From: Hippophae tibetana
Taxonomy: Eukaryota; Streptophyta; Magnoliopsida; Rosales; Elaeagnaceae
Direction of reading: 5' to 3'
NCBI GenBank assembly: GCA_037013495.1
Contig: CM072803.1
Span: 51,101,627 to 51,165,626, forward strand
Length of the DNA: 64,000 nucleotides
Shown: in pieces, positions 54,201 through 64,000 of the stretch
Numbering within the stretch: position 1 is the stretch's first letter
Layout: every line of letters begins with the position of its first letter
Notes under the pieces: generated by a model
What the model was told of the DNA's origin: nothing
Databases searched by the model: none
Seen by the model: only the letters and a program-made list of their open reading frames with translations
Program-made: the position numbers and the translations under genes

Positions 54201-56197
54201 TGGTGTCAAAAATGAGTCGAAAATGAGAATTATTGATCTCTTATTTAGAATAATGAACAAAATTTCAAATTTAAATAGTTTTCCATCATAAGACGTAATA
54301 ATTTCAGTTAAATATATCATAATTATTAGGATATAAAACGCGTAGTATTTATTTCGCCAACTTTCTTTTATATTATAGATATGAGAAAATGATTATGTTT
54401 TTTTCCCCTTATTGATTTTTCCTCATGATCTATGATTATTTTCTTTCCTTTGTAAGTCCTAATTCCCCGCATAGGCAACTTCATGCAAATTATATTACCT
54501 TCCTTCAAAATGGAAAAAGTTGATGGATATAGGTTTTTTTAGACATCATTTGTAAACTTCTTGTTATTAGCTAGAAAAATTGCTATTGTGGATGCTTGTA
54601 ATATGTAGCATCATATTTCACTAACTCTTTCTCTTAGAATGGGTTTGAAACCTAGATTTCTAGGGAGAAAGGGACAACCAAAGGCAAATTCATTACGATG
54701 CCATCCAAAAAAACCACAATAACTTATAAATAAGTTAAGAATATTGATGTCCAAAATGAGTCGAAAATGAGAATTATTGATCTCTTATTTAGAATAATGA
54801 ACAAAATTTCAAATTTAAATATTTTTGCACCATAAGACGTAATAATTTCAGTTAAATATATCATAATTAATAGGAAATAAAACGCGTAATATTTATTTTG
54901 GCAACTTTCTTTTATATTATAGATATGAGAAAATGACTATGTTTTTTTCCCCTTATTGATTTTTCCTCATGATCTATGATTATTTTCTTTTCTTTGTAAG
55001 TCCTAATTCCCCGCATAGGTAAATTCATGCAAATTATATTACCTCCCTTCAAAATGAAAAAAGTTGCTGGATATAGGTTTTTTTAGACATCATTTGTAAA
55101 CTTCTTGTTACATAGCTAGAAAAATTGCTATTGTGGATGATCGTAATATGTAGCATCATATTTCACTAACTCTTTCTCTTAGAATGGGTTTGAAACCTAC
55201 ATTTCTAGGGTGAAAGGGACAACCAAATGCAAATTCATTACGATGCCATCCAAAAAAACTACAATAACTTTTAAATAAGTTAAGAATATTGATGTCAAAA
55301 ATGAGTCGAAAATGAGAATTATTGATCTCTTATTTAGAATAATGAACAAAATTTCAAATTTAAATAGTTTTGCATCATAAGACGTAATAATTTCTGTTAA
55401 ATATATCATAATTATTAGGAAATAAAACGCGTAGTATTTATTTCGCCAACTTTCTTTTATAATATAGACATGAGAAAATGATTATGTTTTATTTTTCCCT
55501 TATTGATTTTTCTCGATGATCTAGATTATTTTCTTTCCTTTGTAAATCTTAATTCCTAGCACAGGCAAATTCATGCAAATTATATTACCTTCCTTCCAAA
55601 TGAAAAATGTTGATGGATAGAGGTTGTTTCAGACATCATTTGTAAACTTTTTGTTACCTAGCTAGAAAAATTGGTATTGTGGATGAGCGTAATATGTAGC
55701 ATTATATTTCACTAACTCTTTCTCTTAGAATGGGATTGAAACCTAGATTTCTAGGGAGAAAGGGACACCCAAAGGCAAATTCATTACGATGCCATCCAAA
55801 AAACCACAATAACTTATAAATAAGTTAAGAATATTGATGTCAAAAATGAGTCCAAAATGAGAATTATTGATCTCTTATTTAGAATAATGAACAAAATTTC
55901 AAATTTAAATAGTTTTGCATCATAAGACGTAATAATTTTAGTTAAATATATCATAATTATTAGGAAATAAAACGCGTAGTATTTATTTCGCCAACTTTCT
56001 TTTATATTATAGATATGAGAAAATGATTATGTTTTATTTTCCCCTTATTGATTTTTCCTCATGATCTATGATTATTTTCTTTCCTTTATAAATCTTAATT
56101 CCTAGCATAGGCAAATTCATGCAAATTATATTACCTCCCTTCCAAATGAAAAATGCTGATGGATAGAGGTTGTTTCAGACATCATTTGTAAACTTTT
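51290..56197. repeat. 4.9-kb nine-monomer unit, copy 1
   Basis: Begins near TTTTTGTTTACCTAGC at 51290 and ends before the same motif at 56198. Rare markers TATTGGGGATG (52402), GAGTTGAAAATG (52575), CCAAGAAAACC (54166) and GATCTAGATT (55521) recur about 4908-4909 bp downstream. Private changes in this copy include CATAAATAATTAT near 52844 and AAAATGCGTAG near 53244. Confidence 0.85.
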
Positions 56198-59100
56198 TGT
56201 TTACCTAGCTAGAAAAATTGCTATTGTGGATGCTTGTAATATGTAGCATCATATTTCACTAACTCTTTCTCTTAGAATGGGTTTGAAACCTAGATTTCTA
56301 GGGAGAAAGGGACAACCAAAGGCAAATTCATTACGATGCCATCCAAAAAAACCACAATAACTTATAAATAAGTTAAGAATATTGATGTCCAAAATGAGTC
56401 GAAAATGAGAATTATTGATCTCTTATTTAGAATAATGAACAAAATTTCAAATTTAAATATTTTTGCACCATAAGACGTAATAATTTCAGTTAAATATATC
56501 ATAATTAATAGGAAATAAAACGCGTAATATTTATTTTGGCAACTTTCTTTTATATTATAGATATGAGAAAATGACTATGTTTTTTCCCCTTATTGATTTT
56601 TCCTCATGATCTATGATTATTTTCTTTTCTTTGTAAGTCCTAATTCCCCGAATAGGTAAATTCATGCAAATTATATTACCTCCCTTCAAAATGAAAAAAG
56701 TTGCTGGATATAGGTTTTTTTAGACATCATTTGTAAACTTCTTGTTACATAGCTAGAAAAATTGCTATTGTGGATGATCGTAATATGTAGCATCATATTT
56801 CACTAACTCTTACTCTTAGAATGGGTTTGAAACCTAGATTTCTAGGGAGAAAGGGACAACCAAAGGCAAATTCATTACGATGCCATCCAAAAAAACCACA
56901 ATAACTTATAAATAAGTTAAGAATATTGATGTCAAAAATGAGTCGAAAATGAGAATTATTGATATCTTATTTAGAATAATGAACAAAATTTCAAATTTAA
57001 ATAGTTTTGCATCACAAGACATAATAATTTCAGTTAAATATATCATAATTATTAGGAAATAAAACGCGTAGTATTTATTTCGCCAACTTTCTTTTATATT
57101 ATAGATATGAGAAAATGATTATGTTTTTTTCCCCTTATTGATTTTTCCTCATGATCTATGATTATTTTCTTTACTTTGTAAGTCCTAATTCCCCGCATAG
57201 GCAACTTCATGCAAATTATATTACCTTCCTTCAAAATGGAAAAAGTTGATGGATATAGGTTTTTTTAGACATCATTTGTAAACTTCTTGTTATTAGCTAG
57301 AAAAATTGCTATTGGGGATGCTTGTAATATGTAGCATCATATTTCACTAACTCTTTCTCTTAGAATGGGTTTGAAACCTAGATTTCTAGGGAGAAAGGGA
57401 CAACCAAAGGCAAATTCATTACGATGCCATCCAAAAAAACCACAATAACTTATAAATAAGTTAAGAATATTGATGTCCAAAATGAGTTGAAAATGAGAAT
57501 TATTGATCTCTTATTTAGAATAATGAACAAAATTTCAAATTTAAATATTTTTGCACCATAAGACGTAATAATTTCAGTTAAATATATCATAATTAATAGG
57601 AAATAAAACGCGTAATATTTATTTTGGCAACTTTCTTTTATATTATAGATATGAGAAAATGACTATGTTTTTTTCCCCTTATTGATTTTTCCTCATGATC
57701 TATGATTATTTTCTTTTCTTTGTAAGTCCTAATTCCCCGCATAGGTAAATTCATGCAAATTATATTACCTCCCTTCAAAATGAAAAAAGTTGCTGGATAT
57801 AGGTTTTTTTAGACATCATTTGTAAACTTCTTGTTACATAGCTAGAAAAATTGCTATTGTGGATGATCGTAATATGTAGCATCATATTTCACTAACTCTT
57901 TCTCTTAGAATGGGTTTGAAACCTACATTTCTAGGGTGAAAGGGACAACCAAATGCAAATTCATTACGATGCCATCCAAAAAAACTACAATAACTTTTAA
58001 ATAAGTTAAGAATATTGATGTCAAAAATGAGTCGAAAATGAGAATTATTGATCTCTTATTTAGAATAATGAACAAAATTTCAAATTTAAATAGTTTTGCA
58101 TCATAAGACGTAATAATTTCTGTTAAATATATCATAATTATTAGGAAATAAAACGCGTAGTATTTATTTCGCCAACTTTCTTTTATAATATAGACATGAG
58201 AAAATGATTATGTTTTATTTTTCCCTTATTGATTTTTCTCGATGATCTATGATTATTTTCTTTCCTTTGTAAATCTTAATTCCTAGCACAGGCAAATTCA
58301 TGCAAATTATATTACCTTCCTTCCAAATGAAAAATGTTGATGGATAGAGGTTGTTTCAGACATCATTTGTAAACTTTTTGTTACCTAGCTAGAAAAATTG
58401 GTATTGTGGATGAGCGTAATATGTAGCATTATATTTCACTAACTCTTTCTCTTAGAATGGGATTGAAACCTAGATTTCTAGGGAGAAAGGGACACCCAAA
58501 GGCAAATTCATTACGATGCCATCCAAAAAACCACAATAACTTATAAATAAGTTAAGAATATTGATGTCAAAAATGAGTCCAAAATGAGAATTATTGATCT
58601 CTTATTTAGAATAATGAACAAAATTTCAAATTTAAATAGTTTTGCATCATAAGACGTAATAATTTCAGTTAAATATATCATAATTATTAGGAAATAAAAC
58701 GCGTAGTATTTATTTCGCCAACTTTCTTTTATATTATAGATATGAGAAAATGATTATGTTTTATTTTCCCCTTATTGATTTTTCCTCATGATCTATGATT
58801 ATTTTCTTTCCTTTATAAATCTTAATTCCTAGCATAGGCAAATTCATGCAAATTATATTACCTCCCTTCCAAATGAAAAATGCTGATGGATAGAGGTTGT
58901 TTCAGACATCATTTGTAAACTTTTTGTTACCTAGCTAGAAAAATTGCTATTGTGGATGAGCGTAATATGTAGCATCATATTTCACTAACTCTTACTCTTA
59001 GAATAGGTTTGAAACCTAGATTTCTAGGGAGAAAGGGATAACCAAAGGCAAATTCATTACGATGCCATCCAAGAAAACCACAATAACTTATAAATAAGTT

Positions 59101-62100
59101 AAGAATATTGGTGTCAAAAATGAGTCGAAAATGAGAATTATTGATCTCTTATTTAGAATAATGAACAAAATTTCAAATTTAAATAGTTTTCCATCATAAG
59201 ACGTAATAATTTCAGTTAAATATATCATAATTATTAGGATATAAAACGCGTAGTATTTATTTCGCCAACTTTCTTTTATATTATAGATATGAGAAAATGA
59301 TTATGTTTTTTTCCCCTTATTGATTTTTCCTCATGATCTATGATTATTTTCTTTCCTTTGTAAGTCCTAATTCCCCGCATAGGCAACTTCATGCAAATTA
59401 TATTACCTTCCTTCAAAATGGAAAAAGTTGATGGATATAGGTTTTTTTAGACATCATTTGTAAACTTCTTGTTATTAGCTAGAAAAATTGCTATTGTGGA
59501 TGCTTGTAATATGTAGCATCATATTTCACTAACTCTTTCTCTTAGAATGGGTTTGAAACCTAGATTTCTAGGGAGAAAGGGACAACCAAAGGCAAATTCA
59601 TTACGATGCCATCCAAAAAAACCACAATAACTTATAAATAAGTTAAGAATATTGATGTCCAAAATGAATCGAAAATGAGAATTATTGATCTCTTATTTAG
59701 AATAATGAACAAAATTTCAAATTTAAATATTTTTGCACCATAAGACGTAATAATTTCAGTTAAATATATCATAATTAATAGGAAATAAAACGCGTAATAT
59801 TTATTTTGGCAACTTTCTTTTATATTATAGATATGAGAAAATGACTATGTTTTTTTCCCCTTATTGATTTTTCCTCATGATCTATGATTATTTTCTTTTC
59901 TTTGTAAGTCCTAATTCCCCGCATAGGTAAATTCATGCAAATTATATTACCTCCCTTCAAAATGAAAAAAGTTGCTGGATATAGGTTTTTTTAGACATCA
60001 TTTGTAAACTTCTTGTTACATAGCTAGAAAAATTGCTATTGTGGATGATCGTAATATGTAGCATCATATTTCACTAACTCTTTCTCTTAGAATGGGTTTG
60101 AAACCTACATTTCTAGGGTGAAAGGGACAACCAAATGCAAATTCATTACGATGCCATCCAAAAAAACTACAATAACTTTTAAATAAGTTAAGAATATTGA
60201 TGTCAAAAATGAGTCGAAAATGAGAATTATTGATCTCTTATTTAGAATAATGAACAAAATTTCAAATTTAAATAGTTTTGCATCATAAGACGTAATAATT
60301 TCTGTTAAATATATCATAATTATTAGGAAATAAAACGCGTAGTATTTATTTCGCCAACTTTCTTTTATAATATAGACATGAGAAAATGATTATGTTTTAT
60401 TTTTCCCTTATTGATTTTTCTCGATGATCTAGATTATTTTCTTTCCTTTGTAAATCTTAATTCCTAGCACAGGCAAATTCATGCAAATTATATTACCTTC
60501 CTTCCAAATGAAAAATGTTGATGGATAGAGGTTGTTTCAGACATCATTTGTAAACTTTTTGTTACCTAGCTAGAAAAATTGGTATTGTGGATGAGCGTAA
60601 TATGTAGCATTATATTTCACTAACTCTTTCTCTTAGAATGGGATTGAAACCTAGATTTCTAGGGAGAAAGGGACACCCAAAGGCAAATTCATTACGATGC
60701 CATCCAAAAAACCACAATAACTTATAAATAAGTTAAGAATATTGATGTCAAAAATGAGTCCAAAATGAGAATTATTGATCTCTTATTTAGAATAATGAAC
60801 AAAATTTCAAATTTAAATAGTTTTGCATCATAAGACGTAATAATTTTAGTTAAATATATCATAATTATTAGGAAATAAAACGCGTAGTATTTATTTCGCC
60901 AACTTTCTTTTATATTATAGATATGAGAAAATGATTATGTTTTATTTTCCCCTTATTGATTTTTCCTCATGATCTATGATTATTTTCTTTCCTTTATAAA
61001 TCTTAATTCCTAGCATAGGCAAATTCATGCAAATTATATTACCTCCCTTCCAAATGAAAAATGCTGATGGATAGAGGTTGTTTCAGACATCATTTGTAAA
61101 CTTTTTGTTACCTAGCTAGAAAAATTGCTATTGTGGATGAGCGTAATATGTAGCATCATATTTCACTAACTCTTACTCTTAGAATAGGTTTGAAACCTAG
61201 ATTTCTAGGGAGAAAGGGATAACCAAAGGCAAATTCATTACGATGCCATCCAAAAAAACCACAATAACTTATAAATAAGTTAAGAATATTGGTGTCAAAA
61301 ATGAGTCGAAAATGAGAATTATTGATCTCTTATTTAGAATAATGAACAAAATTTCAAATTTAAATAGTTTTCCATCATAAGACGTAATAATTTCAGTTAA
61401 ATATATCATAATTATTAGGATATAAAACGCGTAGTATTTATTTCGCCAACTTTCTTTTATATTATAGATATGAGAAAATGATTATGTTTTTTTCCCCTTA
61501 TTGATTTTTCCTCATGATCTATGATTATTTTCTTTACTTTGTAAGTCCTAATTCCCCGCATAGGCAACTTCATGCAAATTATATTACCTTCCTTCAAAAT
61601 GGAAAAAGTTGATGGATATAGGTTTTTTTAGACATCATTTGTAAACTTCTTGTTATTAGCTAGAAAAATTGCTATTGTGGATGCTTGTAATATGTAGCAT
61701 CATATTTCACTAACTCTTTCTCTTAGAATGGGTTTGAAACCTAGATTTCTAGGGAGAAAGGGACAACCAAAGGCAAATTCATTACGATGCCATCCAAAAA
61801 AACCACAATAACTTATAAATAAGTTAAGAATATTGATGTCCAAAATGAGTCGAAAATGAGAATTATTGATCTCTTATTTAGAATAATGAACAAAATTTCA
61901 AATTTAAATATTTTTGCACCATAAGACGTAATAATTTCAGTTAAATATATCATAATTAATAGGAAATAAAACGCGTAATATTTATTTTGGCAACTTTCTT
62001 TTATATTATAGATATGAGAAAATGACTATGTTTTTTTCCCCTTATTGATTTTTCCTCATGATCTATGATTATTTTCTTTTCTTTGTAAGTCCTAATTCCC

Positions 62101-62979
62101 CGCATAGGTAAATTCATGCAAATTATATTACCTCCCTTCAAAATGAAAAAAGTTGCTGGATATAGGTTTTTTTAGACATCATTTGTAAACTTCTTGTTAC
62201 ATAGCTAGAAAAATTGCTATTGTGGATGATCGTAATATGTAGCATCATATTTCACTAACTCTTTCTCTTAGAATGGGTTTGAAACCTACATTTCTAGGGT
62301 GAAAGGGACAACCAAAGGCAAATTCATTACGATGTCATCCAAAAAAACTACAATAACTTTTAAATAAGTTAAGAATATTGATGTCAAAAATGAGTCGAAA
62401 ATGAGAATTATTGATCTCTTATTTAGAATAATGAACAAAATTTCAAATTTAAATAGTTTTGCATCATAAGACGTAATAATTTCTGTTAAATATATCATAA
62501 TTATTAGGAAATAAAACGCGTAGTATTTATTTCGCCAACTTTCTTTTATAATATAGACATGAGAAAATGATTATGTTTTATTTTTCCCTTATTGATTTTT
62601 CTCGATGATCTACGATTATTTTCTTTCCTTTGTAAATCTTAATTCCTAGCACAGGCAAATTCATGCAAATTATATTACCTCCCTTCCAAATGAAAAATGT
62701 TGATGGATAGAGGTTGTTTCAGACATCATTTGTAAACTTTTTGTTACCTAGCTAGAAAAATTGGTATTGTGGATGAGCGTAATATGTAGCATTATATTTC
62801 ACTAACTCTTTCTCTTAGAATGGGATTGAAACCTAGATTTCTAGGGAGAAAGGGACACCCAAAGGCAAATTCATTACGATGCCATCCAAAAAACCACAAT
62901 AACTTATAAATAAGTTAAGAATATTGATGTCAAAAATGAGTCCAAAATGAGAATTATTGATCTCTTATTTAGAATAATG
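53163..62979. repeat. 2182-bp four-monomer HOR
   Basis: The class with TTTCTGTTAAAT, followed by GGGATTGAAACC with CACCCAAAGG, starts at 53163, 55345, 58071, 60253 and 62434. Spacings are 2182, 2726, 2182 and 2181 bp, which is four monomers except for the 2726-bp interval of five. Single earlier members lie at 42249 and 49344. The unit is nested inside the 4.9-kb duplication. Confidence 0.85.
56198..61105. repeat. 4.9-kb nine-monomer unit, copy 2
   Basis: Monomers 56438, 56982, 57526, 58071, 58617, 59164, 59708, 60253 and 60798 pair with 51529, 52073, 52617, 53163, 53709, 54256, 54800, 55345 and 55890 at 4908-4909 bp. By eye only a handful of base differences separate the copies (for example ATGAATCG near 59668 against ATGAGTCG). 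The pairing ends at about 61106, where GTTACC replaces GTTTACC. Confidence 0.85.
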
Positions 62980-64000
62980 AACAAAATTTCAAATTTAAAT
63001 AGTTTTGCATCATAAGACGTAATAATTTCAGTTAAATATATCATAATTGTTAGGAAATAAAACGCGTAGTATTTATTTCGCCAACTTTCTTTTATATTAT
63101 AGATATGAGAAAATGATTATGTTTTATTTTCCCCTTATTGATTTTTCCTCATGATCTATGATTATTTTCTTTCCTTTATAAATCTTAATTCCTAGCATAG
63201 GCAAATTCATGCAAATTATATTACCTCCCTTCCAAATGAAAAATGCTGATGGATAGAGGTTGTTTCAGACATCATTTGTAAACTTTTTGTTACCTAGCTA
63301 GAAAAATTGCTATTGTGGATGAGCGTAATATGTAGCATCATATTTCACTAACTCTTACTCTTAGAATAGGTTTGAAACCTAGATTTCTAGGGAGAAAGGG
63401 ATAACCAAAGGCAAATTCATTACGATGCCATCCAAAAAAATCACAATAACTTATAAATAAGTTAAGAATATTGGTGTCAAAAATGAGTCGAAAATGAGAA
63501 TTATTGATCTCTTATTTAGAATAATGAACAAAATTTCAAATTTAAATAGTTTTCCATCATAAGACGTAATAATTTCAGTTAAATATATCATAATTATTAG
63601 GAAATAAAATGCGTAGTATTTATTTCGCCAACTTTCTTTTATATTATAGATATGAGAAAATGATTATGTTTTATTTTCCCCTTATTGATTTTTCCTCATG
63701 ATCTATGATTATTTTCTTTCCTTTGTAAGTCTTAATTCCTAGCATAGGCAAATTCATGCAAATTATATTACCTCCCTTCCAAATGAAAAATGTTGATGGA
63801 TAGAGGTTGTTTCAGACATCATTTGTAAACATTTTGTTACCTAGCTAGAAAAACAGCTATTGTGGATGAGCTTAATGTATAGCATCATATTTCACTAACT
63901 CTTACTCTTAGAATGGTTTTGAAACCTAGATTTCTAGGGTGAAAGGGACAACCAAAGGCAAATTCATTACGATGCCATCCAAAAAAACCACAATAACTTA
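61106..64000. repeat. Satellite to the window end
   Basis: Continues the tetramer HOR (61345, 61889, 62434, 62980) and ends in a partial monomer from 63527. The last monomer returns to an AAAACAGC class and has a GCTTAATGTATAGC variant. The array runs past the window edge. Confidence 0.85.

Larger units (their letters stand above)
28037..64000. repeat. 547-bp satellite array, right arm
   Basis: The same satellite resumes at monomer position 541 (7-base stub 28037-28043, with G547 changed to A). Full monomers follow from 28044, 28591, 29137, 29683, 30230 and so on to 62980, with a 474-bp partial one at 63527. Orientation is unchanged from the left arm. Monomers are mostly 546-549 bp until about 36.2 kb and 543-548 bp afterwards. 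The shortening is due mainly to a 3-bp loss in the T-rich run after GATTATG/GACTATG and 1-bp losses such as GTTATTAGCTAG. Confidence 0.97.

Noticed and set aside
400..62498. Recurring minus-strand 83-aa (or 70-aa) hydrophobic ORF in many monomers
   Set aside because: It is open only where monomer position 473-474 reads GA or TT; most monomers read TA there, which makes an in-frame TAA. Variation does not respect the frame (a 15-bp deletion and 1-3-bp indels nearby) and the ORF simply repeats with the satellite. It is chance coding in AT-rich DNA.
1..64000. Functional centromere
   Set aside because: A homogeneous satellite with HORs fits a centromere but also fits pericentromeric, subtelomeric or interstitial heterochromatin. 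I noticed no CENP-B-box-like motif, and only CENH3 binding data could decide.
1..64000. tRNA, rRNA or other RNA genes
   Set aside because: I noticed no cloverleaf, rDNA or snRNA-like sequence outside the repeats and the retroelement; this was read by eye, not by a covariance search.

Overview
The window is plant nuclear heterochromatin. Almost all of it is one tandem satellite with a monomer of about 547 bp, AT-rich and without plausible genes. The array is broken once, at 23636-28036, by a 4.4-kb remnant of an LTR retrotransposon. The remnant's integrase C-terminus, polypurine tracts and LTR are of the plant Ty3/gypsy type (Tat/Athila-like). This points to a flowering plant, probably a eudicot. 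I cannot name the species, nor match the satellite to a named family from memory.

Layout. With the monomer start set at the motif AACAAAATTT, I placed boundaries for about 108 full monomers plus partial ones. Left arm (1-23635): monomers are almost exactly 547 bp. They are arranged as 1094-bp dimers (1-2735 and 20193-23635) and as a 7-monomer, 3814-bp higher-order repeat (HOR) tagged by a 15-bp deletion at 6161, 9975 and 13789. Retroelement remnant (23636-28036, + strand): the last ~130 codons of the integrase, a 1.9-kb 3' noncoding region with two polypurine tracts, and one complete 2086-bp LTR. The 5' LTR, gag, protease, RT, RNase H and integrase core are absent. Right arm (28037-64000): until about 36.2 kb it carries the same variants as the left arm. 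After that the variants change and monomers shrink to 543-548 bp. This part contains a 1090-bp dimer repeated three times (45527-48799), a 2182-bp tetramer HOR (from about 53 kb) and a nearly perfect 4.9-kb, nine-monomer tandem duplication (about 51290-61105).

How it works together. There is no operon or pathway here. The content is a record of satellite evolution: unequal exchange and conversion create HORs, CpG sites decay to TpG/CpA, and one retroelement insertion was later cut down by a deletion that also removed part of a monomer. The LTR itself keeps a readable promoter region: a GC-rich block, twelve copies of a 12-bp motif, paired TGACGTCA sites and a TATA box. I found no undescribed gene system. 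The points most worth checking are the deletion junction at the retroelement, the recent 4.9-kb duplication, the conversion tract shared by 34.1 kb and 51.0 kb, and the promoter structure of the LTR.
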